A stretch of 64,000 nucleotides of DNA from Streptomyces sp. HUAS CB01 (GCF_030406905.1 NZ_CP129137.1:1234001-1298000); one strand, 5' to 3'; positions 41,330 through 50,682 are shown, counted from the first letter of the stretch. The notes: generated by a model not told the origin, from the letters alone. Numbers and translations: made by a program.

Positions 41330-43306
41330 TCAGACCTGGGCGCGCTCCTCGACGATCTTCGCGATCTTGGCGATGGCCTCGTCGACCGGGATGCCGTTCT
41401 CCTGCGAACCGTCGCGGTAGCGGAACGACACCGCGCCGTGCTCCATGTCCTCGTCGCCCGCGATGACCATGAAGGGCACCTTCTGCTTCTGGGCGTTGCG
41501 GATCTTCTTCTGCATCCGGTCCGAGGAGGCGTCCACCTCCATGCGCAGCCCCTGCTTCCTCGCCTTGGCGGCGAACTCCTGCAGGTACGGGACGTGGGCG
41601 TCGCCGATCGGGATGCCCAGCGCCTGGACGGGGGCCAGCCAGGCCGGGAAGGCACCGGCGTAGTGCTCCAGCAGCACCGCGAAGAAGCGCTCGATGGAGC
41701 CGAACAGCGCCCGGTGGATCATGACGGGACGCTGCTTGGTGCCGTCCGGGCCGGTGTACTCCAGGTTGAAGCGCTCCGGCAGGTTGAAGTCGAGCTGGAC
41801 CGTCGACATCTGCCAGGTCCGGCCGATCGCGTCCTTCGCCTGCACGGAGATCTTCGGGCCGTAGAAGGCCGCGCCGCCCGGGTCGGGGGTCAGCGGAAGG
41901 CCCTGCTTCTCGGCCACCTGCCGCAGGACCTCGGTGGCCTCGTCCCAGACCTCGTCGGAGCCCACGAACTTGTTCGGGTCCTTGGTGGACAGCTCCAGGT
42001 AGAAGTCGGTCAGACCGTAGTCGCGCAGCAGGTCCAGGACGAAGGTGAGGGTCTTGTCCAGCTCCTCCGCCATCTGCTCGCGGGTGCAGTAGATGTGCGC
42101 GTCGTCCTGGGTGAAGCCGCGGGCACGGGTCAGACCGTGCACGACGCCCGACTTCTCGTACCGGTACACGGTGCCGAACTCGAAGAGACGCAGCGGCAGT
42201 TCACGGTACGAGCGGCCGCGCGCGTCGAAGATCAGGTTGTGCATCGGGCAGTTCATGGGCTTGAGGTAGTAGTCCACGCCCTCGTCGAGCTGCATGGGCG
42301 GGTACATGCCCTCGGCGTACCAGTCCAGGTGGCCCGACTTCTCGAACAGCTTGCCCTTGGTGGCGTGCGGCGAGTACACGAACTCGTAGCCGTGCTCCTC
42401 GTGGCGCTTGCGCGAGTAGTCCTCCATGACCCGGCGGATCACACCGCCCTTGGGGTGGAAGACCGCGAGCCCGGAGCCGACCTCGTCCGGGAAGGAGAAC
42501 AGGTCCAGCTCGTTGCCGAGCTTGCGGTGGTCGCGCTTCTCGGCCTCGGCGAGGAAGTCCAGGTGGGCCTTCAGCTCCTCCTTGGACGGCCAGGCGGTGC
42601 CGTAGATGCGCTGCAGCATCGGGTTCTTCTCGCTGCCGCGCCAGTACGCCGCGGCGTTGCGCATCAGCTTGAACGCGGGGATGTTGCGGGTGGTGGGCAG
42701 GTGGGGGCCCCGGCAGAGGTCCTTCCAGCACAGCTCGCCGGTCTTGGCGTCCAGGTTGTCGTAGATGGTCAGCTCGCCGCCGCCCACCTCGACGTCCGCG
42801 CCGTCGTCGTGCGACGCGGAACCCTTGATCCCGATGAGCTCCAGCTTGTACGGCTCGTCCGCGAGCTCCTCGCGCGCGGCCTCGTCGGTGACGACGCGGC
42901 GCGAGAAGCGCTGGCCGCGCTTCTGGATCTCCTGCATCTTCTTCTCGACGGCCTTGAGGTCCTCGGGGGTGAAGGGCTTCTCCACGTCGAAGTCGTAGTA
43001 GAAGCCGTCCCGGACCGGCGGGCCGATGCCGAGCTTGGCCTCGGGGAAGAGCTCCTGCACGGCCTGCGCCATGACGTGCGCGGTGGAGTGGCGCAGGATG
43101 TTCAGCCCGTCCTCGGAGGAGATCTCGACCGGCTCGACGGTCTCGCCGTCCTTCACCGCGTACGCGAGGTCCTTCAGCTCGCCGCCGACCCGCGCGGCGA
43201 TCACGGTGCGCTCGCCGCCGAAGAGATCGGCCGCCGTGGTGCCCGTGGTCACCACGCGCTCTTCCCGCTCGGAATCGCGTTGGATGATCACACGGACGTC
43301 TGACAC
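41330..43306 (-). CDS. thrS: Threonyl-tRNA synthetase
   Basis: 658-residue class II synthetase. N-terminal TGS domain, editing domain with [16 protein letters not shown] and a later SAD-type stretch ([15 protein letters not shown]), then the catalytic core with motif 2 [21 protein letters not shown], the zinc-binding Cys/His ([15 protein letters not shown]), and the anticodon domain. The start is GTG 43306 ([12 protein letters not shown]) with AGGAG seven bases upstream. The frame continues 17 codons further, but without a site. A long gene-free stretch precedes it; I see no clear T-box features in it. Confidence 0.97.
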   Translation of the reverse strand: MSDVRVIIQRDSEREERVVTTGTTAADLFGGERTVIAARVGGELKDLAYAVKDGETVEPVEISSEDGLNILRHSTAHVMAQAVQELFPEAKLGIGPPVRDGFYYDFDVEKPFTPEDLKAVEKKMQEIQKRGQRFSRRVVTDEAAREELADEPYKLELIGIKGSASHDDGADVEVGGGELTIYDNLDAKTGELCWKDLCRGPHLPTTRNIPAFKLMRNAAAYWRGSEKNPMLQRIYGTAWPSKEELKAHLDFLAEAEKRDHRKLGNELDLFSFPDEVGSGLAVFHPKGGVIRRVMEDYSRKRHEEHGYEFVYSPHATKGKLFEKSGHLDWYAEGMYPPMQLDEGVDYYLKPMNCPMHNLIFDARGRSYRELPLRLFEFGTVYRYEKSGVVHGLTRARGFTQDDAHIYCTREQMAEELDKTLTFVLDLLRDYGLTDFYLELSTKDPNKFVGSDEVWDEATEVLRQVAEKQGLPLTPDPGGAAFYGPKISVQAKDAIGRTWQMSTVQLDFNLPERFNLEYTGPDGTKQRPVMIHRALFGSIERFFAVLLEHYAGAFPAWLAPVQALGIPIGDAHVPYLQEFAAKARKQGLRMEVDASSDRMQKKIRNAQKQKVPFMVIAGDEDMEHGAVSFRYRDGSQENGIPVDEAIAKIAKIVEERAQV

Positions 43307-43891
43307 CGGTCTCTCCTGTCTGAAGGGGAAGCACGCGCCGAGGTATCGCGCGTGCACTACGTCATGCTACCGAGCGACGGATCGCCCCCGCGAAACGCGC
43401 TGCGCGCGTGCGCTGTGCCTGGCGGGCGGCCGGCGGCTCGCGCGGGGGCATCGCCCTCGCGGAGGGCCGGACCGTCCGGGGGCCTCGGGCGTCCTGCGTG
43501 ACGGCCGGATCCGCGATCCGGCCGCGCCCGGCCCGGCACGGTGGTCGCGAGGGGCTCGGCACGCGTGGCGCACCGTACGGACGCGGCACGACCGACACGG
43601 GCACGACGGACGCGGTACCGACGCGGCACGACGGCACGGCACCAAACGAGACGCACCGGGGACGGGACGCGGTACCGACGAGGCGCACGCGCGACCCGAC
43701 GCGACGAGCGCACCGTACAGACACGGCACGACGGGCACGGCACGACGGCGCGGCACCGACCACGGCGGACGCGGCACCGTCGACACCGCAAGGCGGGCGC
43801 ACCGAACCGACACCGCGCGGCGGGCGCCGCCCGCGCGCCCGCCCACGACGCTCGTGAAGCCTCCCGCCCGCCCCGAGCGAGGCGGAACCGC
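43307..43891. repeat. Gene-free stretch of degenerate GGCACGAC repeats upstream of thrS
   Basis: 585 bases with no supported gene. From about 43560 to 43800 the sequence iterates short GC units such as gcggcacgac, gcggtaccgacg and acggcacgac. A 25-base element at 43568-43592 (starting GCGCACCGTACGGACGC) recurs at 43708-43732 with three substitutions, 140 bases apart. GACGCGGTACCGACG occurs twice. Spacing is irregular and copies are degenerate, so it is not CRISPR. thrS transcription must start within it. Confidence 0.7.
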
Positions 43892-45160
43892 TCAGTCCTC
43901 CCCGCCGCACGCCTCCTCGAAGAAGTCGAGATTCTCGTGCAGGGCCTTCATCAGCCGGTCCCGCTCCGCCTCGTCCACGTGCACCGGCACGACGTCGGTC
44001 GCGTCGCTGAGGCGCCGGAAGCCGCCGCGGCTCTCGAGGCGTCCGACGACGCGGATCGGGAGCCCGACGAGATGCGCGTGGCCCGCGGTCCGGTACGCCT
44101 CCTCGTCCAGGACCGCGCGGACGTGCGGCACCTCCGCCCCGGCGAGGACGCGCAGCCGCACCGTCCCCTCGCCGCGCGTGCCCGAGCGCCGCATCCGGAC
44201 CACCGTCCCGGTCACCCGCACGGGGACGGACGGCTCGTCACGCAGATAGCGGGCACCGGCCGCGCGCAGGGCGGGCAGGTCGCCGGGCGAGAACTCCACC
44301 GGTTCGGGCCGGGCCGCACAGCCCGCGGGGACTCCCGCGGAGGGGGACCACGCCACCGCGACCCGTGCCCCCTCGGCACCGCGGACGAGTGCCACGAGAG
44401 CCTCGGTCAGCTCCCGGCTGACGCCCGCGGCGACCGCCGCGTCGAAGGCGTCCATCCCGCCGGTGGCGCGCTGGTAGTCGATGGCCTCGCGTGTCGCGTG
44501 CAGCGCGTGGTGCAGCCGGACGGCGACGGACCGGCCGCTGTCCACCGGTACGAAGGCGGTGAGCCCGCGCCCGCCGGGCGCCGGCCCCACCAGGACGCCC
44601 TCCAGTACGGCCTGTGCCTGCCGCCGGTGGCGCGCCCCGTGGTAGCCGGCGCGCCCGCGCACGGCGAGCGCCCCCGCGAGCAGCAGTTGCCGGGCGGCGG
44701 ACCTCAGCTGCTCCTGCACGGTCCAGGACGCCGCGCCCGACGGACCGTGGGGCACGTCGCGCCACCACCGGATCTCGTCGCTCGGCACCGCGAGCCCCAC
44801 CAGCACCTCGCGTGCCGAGGGCGCCGCCGATCTCGCGAGGGCGGTGAGCGCCTCGCCCAGCAGGTCCTCGCAGTCGGGGAACTCCCGGCTCTCGGGCACC
44901 AGCAGGCTCGTGCCGCCGGCGCCCGGCTCCGGCGGTGTCCAGCGGGCGTACCGGCCGGTCGCGCCGCCTCGCCTGCGCCAACCGTGCCGGTGCAGCAGCG
45001 CCCCCAGCACCAGGGGGTCGACGAGGGCGGGGTCGGGGGCTCCGCTGCCGTACCAGGGCGCGGGCACGCCGTCGGGGAACGGCAGGGGCACGGGACGGGC
45101 GTGCGGCACCGCGGGGGGGCCGGCCGGCCGCCGTGCGGGTTCGTCGATCGGGCGGTGCAT
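43892..45160 (-). CDS. Unrecognised 422-residue protein paired with a DUF4365 protein
   Basis: I do not recognise the family. The protein is soluble, rich in Ala, Arg and Val, with no transmembrane segments. It has an N-terminal Pro-rich 35 residues, a region around WTVQEQLRSAARQLLLAG, AVRLHHALHATREAIDYQRATGG, a GAEGARVAVAWSP strand, and a C-terminal beta-rich part (VRVTGTVVRMRRSGTRGEG, HLVGLPIRVVGRLESRGGF) that reads like an OB-fold or nucleic-acid-binding barrel. The start ATG 45160 shares a base with the DUF4365 stop (TGATG) and follows GGGAGGGAG, so the two are made together. Longer upstream reading frames run through the other gene. Confidence 0.8.
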   Translation of the reverse strand: MHRPIDEPARRPAGPPAVPHARPVPLPFPDGVPAPWYGSGAPDPALVDPLVLGALLHRHGWRRRGGATGRYARWTPPEPGAGGTSLLVPESREFPDCEDLLGEALTALARSAAPSAREVLVGLAVPSDEIRWWRDVPHGPSGAASWTVQEQLRSAARQLLLAGALAVRGRAGYHGARHRRQAQAVLEGVLVGPAPGGRGLTAFVPVDSGRSVAVRLHHALHATREAIDYQRATGGMDAFDAAVAAGVSRELTEALVALVRGAEGARVAVAWSPSAGVPAGCAARPEPVEFSPGDLPALRAAGARYLRDEPSVPVRVTGTVVRMRRSGTRGEGTVRLRVLAGAEVPHVRAVLDEEAYRTAGHAHLVGLPIRVVGRLESRGGFRRLSDATDVVPVHVDEAERDRLMKALHENLDFFEEACGGED

Positions 45161-45723
45161 CAGGGTCTCCCTCCCGTCCCGACCCGCGTCATGATCTCGC
45201 AGAGCGCCCGGTCGTCGAAGATGCGCGCGGTCGGGATCCGGACGGTGGTCCGCCGCCGGCCCGTCACCGGGTGGCCGGCCAGATTCGTCCAGTAGCAGCA
45301 GTGCCGCAGATCGAGCCGGTCGTGGCCGGCCCGCAGCCACTCGTCCCGGGTCCGCGGCACGATCATGACGACGAGGATCTTGTGCACCGACACGGGTGTA
45401 CGGGCCAGCTTCACCAGGTGCTCGTTGTCGAGCGTGAAGGAGAACGCGGGGCCGGGCGGGTGGGGCGCGAGCTGGTAGGTGGCCTTCAACTGCACCTTGA
45501 TGGTGACCTCGTCGTCGACGGTGTGTCCGGGAGCGCTGTGGCTGACGTGCCAGTCGATCCCGTTGTCGGGGAACGGCTGGGACAGCGAGCAGCCGGCGGC
45601 GGCCGCGACCGCGTGGAGGTACCCCACCTGGAGCGTCTCCATGCAGGCGGTGGTGGCGAGTGCTCCGCGCAGCGGTGCGGTCCGCTCGGGCAGCGCACCC
45701 GGTTCGGGCTGCGCGAGCGCCAT
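45160..45723 (-). CDS. DUF4365 protein, nuclease-like fold
   Basis: 187 residues. The central core runs NGIDWHVSHSAPGH, then TIKVQLKATYQL, then FTLDNEHLVKLART and ILVVMIVP, matching DUF4365. The Asp followed 25 residues later by V-Q-L-K resembles the D...(E/Q)xK arrangement of PD-(D/E)xK endonuclease-like domains; that reading is an inference. The final third includes RHCCYWTNLAGHP. ATG 45721-45723 starts the unit; the second gene overlaps by one base. No methyltransferase or other restriction partner is visible. Confidence 0.82.
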   Translation of the reverse strand: MALAQPEPGALPERTAPLRGALATTACMETLQVGYLHAVAAAAGCSLSQPFPDNGIDWHVSHSAPGHTVDDEVTIKVQLKATYQLAPHPPGPAFSFTLDNEHLVKLARTPVSVHKILVVMIVPRTRDEWLRAGHDRLDLRHCCYWTNLAGHPVTGRRRTTVRIPTARIFDDRALCEIMTRVGTGGRP

Positions 45724-45895
45724 GGCTCCGTCTGCCTTCCAGGGTGTGCCGATGCTTTGTCCTCACGACGGACCGTCAGCAGCGCGCCCCGTCAACTGTG
45801 TTGTCACCCGCCTGCGTAGTGCGCAAACGGTCCGGGTATCACCGATTCGGGCAGGGGATATCACCATCTGCCAGGCATGGGCGAGGAGTTCGGGG

Positions 45896-46624
45896 ATGAC
45901 GCGCTGGTACGAAGGGCCCCTGGCCGCATTTGACACCGAGACAACCGGGGTGGACGTCGAGCACGACCGGATCGTGTCGGCCGCGCTCGTGGTCCAGGAT
46001 TCGCCGGGAGGACGCACACGCGTCACCGGCTGGCTGGTCAATCCGGGCGTGCCCGTACCGGCCGAGGCGACGGCCGTGCACGGTCTCACGGAGGAGCACC
46101 TCCAGCACAACGGCCGCTGGCCGGCGCCGGTGATGGAGGAGATAGGCAGGTCACTGGCCGAGCAGTGTGCGGCGGGCCGCCCGCTCGTGGTGATGAACGC
46201 GCCGTTCGATCTGACCCTGCTGGACCGCGAACTGCGCCGCCATCGGGCCTCGTCGCTGGCGCGCTATCTCGAGAACGTCCCGATGTGCGTACTGGACCCG
46301 CGGGTACTGGACAAGCATCTGGACCGCTACCGCAAGGGTCGCCGCACGCTGACCGATCTGTGCGAGCAGTACGGGGTCGAGCTGGACGGCGCCCATGACG
46401 CGGCGGCGGACGCCACGGCGGCGCTGGACGTCGTCCGGGCGGTCGGGCGGCGTTTCGCCGCGCGTCTGGAGCGGCTGTCGGCGGCGGAGCTGCACACGCT
46501 GCAGGCGGTGTGGCACGCGGCGCAGGCGCGCGGGCTGCAGGCGTGGTTCGCCCGGAACGGTTCGGAGGAGTCGGTGGATCCGGCATGGCCGCTGCGGCCC
46601 GAGATGCCGGCCCAGGCGGCGTGA
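45896..46624 (+). CDS. DnaQ-like 3'-5' exonuclease (DEDDh)
   Basis: 242 residues. Exo I is AAFDTETTGVDVEHDRIV, Exo II lies in VVMNAPFDLTLLDREL, and Exo III in GAHDAAADATAALDVV with the DEDDh His. These are the metal-binding acids of the DNA polymerase III epsilon family. The C-terminal 50 residues (LHTLQAVWHAAQARGLQAWF) are found in actinobacterial homologues, but their role is unknown. ATG 45896 follows GAGGAG eight bases upstream; the longer upstream frame lacks a site. It is divergent from the DUF4365 gene, 172 bases away. Confidence 0.92.
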   Translation: MTRWYEGPLAAFDTETTGVDVEHDRIVSAALVVQDSPGGRTRVTGWLVNPGVPVPAEATAVHGLTEEHLQHNGRWPAPVMEEIGRSLAEQCAAGRPLVVMNAPFDLTLLDRELRRHRASSLARYLENVPMCVLDPRVLDKHLDRYRKGRRTLTDLCEQYGVELDGAHDAAADATAALDVVRAVGRRFAARLERLSAAELHTLQAVWHAAQARGLQAWFARNGSEESVDPAWPLRPEMPAQAA

Positions 46625-46950
46625 CCGGCGTTCACCGAGGGGGCGCGGGGCCGGACACGGGTACGGGTGCCCCGCCGCTTCGGGACACCCGTACGTTCCG
46701 TGGGGCCGGGCAACGGCCGCCGGTTCAGACCCTAGCCGGTCTCCCCCGCCCTGGCGCCGGTCCGTCGGCACCGGGATCGACGGGAGGGCCGGAGACGGGC
46801 CCGCACACCGGGGGCCGATTGGTCTGGACCTCTCTACGGCATTGAAGCCAACGTCCGGGATCGCGTCAAGGAGCAGGTGGGGGCCGGTGCCAACTCCCCC
46901 TCGGGGCAGTCCCGGTGACGGCGAATCAGTTCACGGGGCCGGGAACGCAC
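46625..46950. other. Gene-free interval between the exonuclease gene and tRNA-Val
   Basis: 326 bases with no supported gene. The sequence ATTGGTCTGGACCTCT at 46818-46833 agrees with 13 of 16 bases of the DasR operator consensus ACTGGTCTAGACCACT, but no gene starts downstream in either direction that would need it. The rest is GC-rich filler. Confidence 0.5.
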
Positions 46951-46982
46951 GAGGCCGGTCCGTCGGATGACGGACCGGCCTC
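46951..46982 (-). terminator. Terminator downstream of tRNA-Val(CAC) copy 1
   Basis: Perfect 14-base inverted repeat (46951-46964 with 46969-46982) with a GGAT loop, ending six bases from the tRNA 3' end. Confidence 0.8.
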
Positions 46983-46988
46983 TGCCTG

Positions 46989-47060
46989 TGGGCGATACTG
47001 GGTTCGAACCAGTGACCTCTTCGGTGTGAACGAAGCGCTCTCCCGCTGAGCTAATCGCCC
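46989..47060 (-). tRNA. tRNA-Val (anticodon CAC), copy 1
   Basis: 72 bases from GGGCGAT to the discriminator A. The acceptor stem GGGCGAT/ATCGCCC pairs, the anticodon loop is TTCACAC (CAC, reading GUG codons), and the T loop is GGTTCGAAC. CCA is not encoded. Differs from the copy at 49867 by one D-loop base. Confidence 0.96.
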
Positions 47061-47223
47061 GGGAACGCACTGAACCATACAGGTACCGGCGGGTTTCCTT
47101 CAAACTCCGTTCCCGGCCGTCCACCGCCCCTCGGAGCCCGGCACCGGGCAGGTACGTACTCACCGGCGATCTGAGTACGCGCGCTCATTCCGGCTCCTTG
47201 TGTCCCGCGCCACACTCGCCGCC

Positions 47224-49788
47224 ATGGAGAACGTACTGCCGCCCGCCGAGGAGCTCCGGCTCATCGATCGCGAGCTGGTCCAACTCGATGCCCGCAGGGC
47301 CCAGTTGATGCACCGCAGAGCCTGGCTGCTGACGGCCCTCCGGGCCGCCGGCGCCGGACCGGCGCCGGTTCCCGCCCGCTCCCCCGGGGCGGCCGCCGAG
47401 ACGTCCCCGCCGAGCGCGCAGAACATCCTGCTCACCCTGGGCGGGATCCTGCTCACGATCGCCGCCGTCGCCTTCACCCTGGTCAGCTGGGGCCGCATGG
47501 GCATCGGCGGACGGGCGGTCGTGCTGGGCGCGGTGACCGTGACGGCCCTCGGGACACCGCTCCTGCTGCTGCGCCGGAGGCTCGTCTCCACCGCCGAGTC
47601 GGTGGCCGCGCTCGGACTCGTCCTCACGGTCCTCGACGCCTACGCGCTGAAGCGCGCGGTACTTCCGGGGACGGACGCCGTGGCCTACACGGCCGTGGCA
47701 GCCGGTGTGCTCGCCGCGGCCTGGGCGGCGTACGGGCGCGCCGTCGGCAGGCTGCGTCTGCCGCTGCCGGGCGCCGTGGTGGCGGGTCAGCTCCCGCTGC
47801 CGCTGTGGGCGCTGTCCGCGGGCGGCGGCCCGGAGGTCACCGCCTGGGCGACGCTGGCCACCGCCGGCCTCGACGTCGCGATCGCGCTCGTCGCGCGGGG
47901 GACCGCCGTCCGGGCGCTCGCGGTCACCGGCGCCGTGGTGACGGGCGGCTGGTCCCTGCTGACCGGCGTCTGGCTGTCCGTGTCCGCGGGCTCCCCGGCG
48001 GCCTCGGTGGTACCGGCCCTGCTGCTCCTGGCAACCGCTGCCGTGTCCCTGGGGACCGCATGGCGCGCACCGGCGGCTGCGGCGGCGACCGCGACCGTCG
48101 GCGGGCTCGCGACGGTCGCCGCCACCGGCGGCGTGCTGCGCACGCTCGTACCGGCGGACTGGGCCGTTCCCGCGTACCCGCTGTGCGCGGCGGCGCTGCT
48201 CGGGGCCGTGCGCGTCCGGGCGCCGCGGGGCGTGCTCACCGGGCTCGCGGCCGCCTCCGGCCTGGTCCAGCTGGCCTCGGCGCTGTGGGCCGCACCGGTC
48301 GTCCTGCTCGCGCTGACGGGACCGGCCGCCACGCTCGAGGACGTCTGGGGCGGTCCACCGGTCCAGGACGTCGTCCTCCCGGGCGCGGTCACCGCACCGG
48401 TCGTCCTGGCGGCCGTGGCCGTGGCGCTGTGGGCGGCACCCCGGCTCGTCCCCGCCGCCCCCCTGCCCCGCCCCGCCGCCGAGTGCGCGGCCCTCGCCCT
48501 GACGTGGTCGGCCGTCGTCGCCGCCCCCGCGGCCCTCGCGCTCCCGCTCGGTCCCGCCCTGGCCGTCCACCTGGCGGCGACGGCAGCCGCCCTCGTCGTC
48601 GCGGTCCGCCCGTCGCTCCTGGCCGCCCTGCTTCCGGCGGCGGGGGCGGGCTGGTCACCGCCGTCGCCGACCGGACCGCCCGCCGGCGAAGGCCACGCCC
48701 CCGGCCACGCGTCCGACGACACCGCGGGCCCGGGCGGCGGCACAGGCAGCCCGGACGGCACCACCGGCGGAGCACCCGCCGCCGCCCGGCCGGGCTCCTC
48801 CTCGCGTGCGGCGGTGGACCCCGTCCGCGCCGTCGCCGGGACGGCGCTCGTCTGCGCACTGCTGTCGGCGGCCAGTGCGGCGCTGCTCGGACTGGCGACC
48901 CGGCCCGCCACGTTCACGGCGCTGGGCGTGCTCGTGGCCCTGGGCGTCGCCGCGGCGACGGCGGCACGGGGGCTCGTACGGATCGTCGCCGCCTGCGCCG
49001 CCGTGGTGGGCACGACGGGGCTCGCGGCGGCGACGGCGGTGGCCGCGGGGCTGCCCGGGCACCGCATCGGCCTCGCGCTCCTCGCCGTACCGGTGGCGGC
49101 CGCCCTGCTCGGCGCCCGGCTCGGCCGGCACCCGGTCGCCCTGCCGGTGGAGGCGACGGCCGCCGCGGTCGTACCGATCGCCGTGGCACTCGCGGTGCCG
49201 CACCCGCCCACCGTGGCGCTGGTGCTCGCTCTCGCGGGGGTGGTGGCCGCGGGCACGGCGGTCCGGGCCGAGCGCCGGCCCCTCGCCGGGTACGCCGCCG
49301 CGGTGCTGTTCGTCGCGGCGACCTGGGTGCGCCTGGCCGCGTCCGGGGTGGCCGTGCCCGAGGCGTACACCCTGCCCGTGACCGTCCCCGCACTGGCCGT
49401 GGGCTTCCTGCGGCGCCGCAGGGATCCGTCCGCGTCGTCGTGGGTCGCGTACGGGCCCGGGCTCGCCGCGACCCTCGTGCCGAGCCTGCTGGCGGCCTGG
49501 GGCGACCCGGACTGGCCTCGTCCGCTGCTGCTCGGCCTCGCCGCCCTCGGCGTGACGCTCGCCGGCGCCCGGCTGCGGCTCCGGGCCCCTCTGCTCCTCG
49601 GCGGGCTGACCGTCGCCCTGGTCGCGCTCCACGAGCTCGCGCCGTACGTCGTCCAGGTCGTCGACGCGCTGCCGCGGTGGCTGCCGCCCGCGCTCGCGGG
49701 GCTGCTGCTGCTCGCCGTGGGCGCGACGTACGAACGGCGGCTGCGCGACGCGCGCCGGCTCCGGGAGGCTCTCGGCCGGATGCGCTGA
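47224..49788 (+). CDS. Large polytopic membrane protein (SCO7613 C-terminal domain type)
   Basis: About 854 residues, nearly all hydrophobic helices (20 or more transmembrane spans), rich in Ala, Val, Leu and Gly. A short N-terminal coiled coil (AEELRLIDRELVQLDARRAQL) precedes NILLTLGGILLTIAAVAFTLVSWG, which resembles DUF2157/DUF2339-like membrane proteins; the SCO7613 label is from memory. One hydrophilic Pro/Gly/Thr insert lies near residues 480-530. The function is unknown. The start could be ATG 47224 or GTG 47200; neither has a ribosome site. Flanked by two tRNA-Val(CAC) genes on the opposite strand. Confidence 0.82.
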   Translation: MENVLPPAEELRLIDRELVQLDARRAQLMHRRAWLLTALRAAGAGPAPVPARSPGAAAETSPPSAQNILLTLGGILLTIAAVAFTLVSWGRMGIGGRAVVLGAVTVTALGTPLLLLRRRLVSTAESVAALGLVLTVLDAYALKRAVLPGTDAVAYTAVAAGVLAAAWAAYGRAVGRLRLPLPGAVVAGQLPLPLWALSAGGGPEVTAWATLATAGLDVAIALVARGTAVRALAVTGAVVTGGWSLLTGVWLSVSAGSPAASVVPALLLLATAAVSLGTAWRAPAAAAATATVGGLATVAATGGVLRTLVPADWAVPAYPLCAAALLGAVRVRAPRGVLTGLAAASGLVQLASALWAAPVVLLALTGPAATLEDVWGGPPVQDVVLPGAVTAPVVLAAVAVALWAAPRLVPAAPLPRPAAECAALALTWSAVVAAPAALALPLGPALAVHLAATAAALVVAVRPSLLAALLPAAGAGWSPPSPTGPPAGEGHAPGHASDDTAGPGGGTGSPDGTTGGAPAAARPGSSSRAAVDPVRAVAGTALVCALLSAASAALLGLATRPATFTALGVLVALGVAAATAARGLVRIVAACAAVVGTTGLAAATAVAAGLPGHRIGLALLAVPVAAALLGARLGRHPVALPVEATAAAVVPIAVALAVPHPPTVALVLALAGVVAAGTAVRAERRPLAGYAAAVLFVAATWVRLAASGVAVPEAYTLPVTVPALAVGFLRRRRDPSASSWVAYGPGLAATLVPSLLAAWGDPDWPRPLLLGLAALGVTLAGARLRLRAPLLLGGLTVALVALHELAPYVVQVVDALPRWLPPALAGLLLLAVGATYERRLRDARRLREALGRMR

Positions 49789-49818
49789 ACGGGTGAACGG
49801 TGCGGGCGGCCGAGCGCG

Positions 49819-49857
49819 CCGAAGGCCCCGGAGACTCTCGGTCTCCGGGGCCTTCGG
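49819..49857. terminator. Bidirectional terminator after membrane gene and tRNA-Val copy 2
   Basis: Perfect 17-base inverted repeat (49819-49835 with 49841-49857) around TCTCG. It lies 30 bases past the membrane protein stop (plus) and 10 bases from the tRNA 3' end (minus). Confidence 0.85.
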
Positions 49858-49866
49858 TCCGGGTGG

Positions 49867-49938
49867 TGGGCGATACTGGGTTCGAACCAGTGACCTCTTC
49901 GGTGTGAACGAAGCGCTCTCCCACTGAGCTAATCGCCC
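49867..49938 (-). tRNA. tRNA-Val (anticodon CAC), copy 2
   Basis: 72 bases, identical to the copy at 46989 except for T in place of C in the D-loop. Anticodon loop TTCACAC, acceptor GGGCGAT/ATCGCCC, discriminator A, and no encoded CCA. Confidence 0.96.
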
Positions 49939-50035
49939 GGGCGCACCGCACACATTACCCCATGTCAGCGGTGCCTCATGACCACCTGACCACCGGCCGC
50001 GAGGGGCTCTCCGGCCGGTCGCCGTCAGGTGTCGG

Positions 50036-50494
50036 TCACTGGTCGATCTTCCAGGGCATCATGAACCCGAACTTCCAGAGGTAGACCGCGCACAGCACGC
50101 CGATGATCACCAGTCCGACGGTGGTGAGGATGATGTTGCGCCGACGGACCTTCGGGTCCAGCGCCCGCTGTGCCGCCTCGGTCACTTTCCGTTTCGTCCA
50201 GTGCAGCACGAGCTGCGCCCAGACGAACTCGGTCGCCCAGATCGCCATGCCTGCGAAGATCACCAGCCAGCCCGGTCCGGGCAGCGGAAGCATGATCACT
50301 CCGGCCACGACGACCGCGAGGCCGACGATGAAGACGCCGACCTGCCAGCTCAGGTGGAGCGTCCGGCGTCTCTTCACGAACTCGGGCGCCCTGGAGCCCA
50401 GAACCGGCTCGCTCGGCGCGGCCACATCCCCCGTGGCGGAGCTCCGGGCCGCAGTCGCGGCAGCCCCGGTCCGCTCGTCACTCTCCGCATTCAT
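50036..50494 (-). CDS. Small actinobacterial membrane protein, TIGR02611-like
   Basis: 152 residues. A variable 45-residue start precedes HLSWQVGVFIVGLAVVVAGVIMLPLPGPGWLVIFAGMAIWATEF (two helices joined by the PLPGPGW turn), a basic helix LVLHWTKRKVTEAAQRALDP, and a last helix NIILTTVGLVIIGVLCAVYLWKFG. The LPGPGW segment is what I associate with the TIGR02611 family. The function is unknown. ATG 50494 has no convincing ribosome site. Divergent from ssgB, about 190 bases away. Confidence 0.8.
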   Translation of the reverse strand: MNAESDERTGAAATAARSSATGDVAAPSEPVLGSRAPEFVKRRRTLHLSWQVGVFIVGLAVVVAGVIMLPLPGPGWLVIFAGMAIWATEFVWAQLVLHWTKRKVTEAAQRALDPKVRRRNIILTTVGLVIIGVLCAVYLWKFGFMMPWKIDQ

Positions 50495-50682
50495 AAACCC
50501 AACGTACCCGACGAATCGGCGCGCCGGAATGACCGCACGGTCGTACGTGGAACTCCTCCGTACGGGGTACCCCAAGGATCACAAAACAGACAGAGGGGTT
50601 TACAACGGCACCGTAGGTGGCATGTCGATTTCGCCGACGTGCGAATCCCCGAGCGCACACTGAGCGAAAGGCCCTGGCGCTT

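Noticed and set aside
43560..43800. Possible CRISPR array from repeated GGCACGAC units
   Set aside because: Spacing is irregular, repeats are short and degenerate, and no cas genes are present.
46834..47163. A minus-strand frame crossing tRNA-Val copy 1
   Set aside because: It includes the whole tRNA and its terminator and has no ribosome site.
46989..49938. tRNA-flanked genomic island
   Set aside because: No integrase, transposase or base-composition shift is visible between the two tRNA-Val genes, so only the repeat itself is reported.
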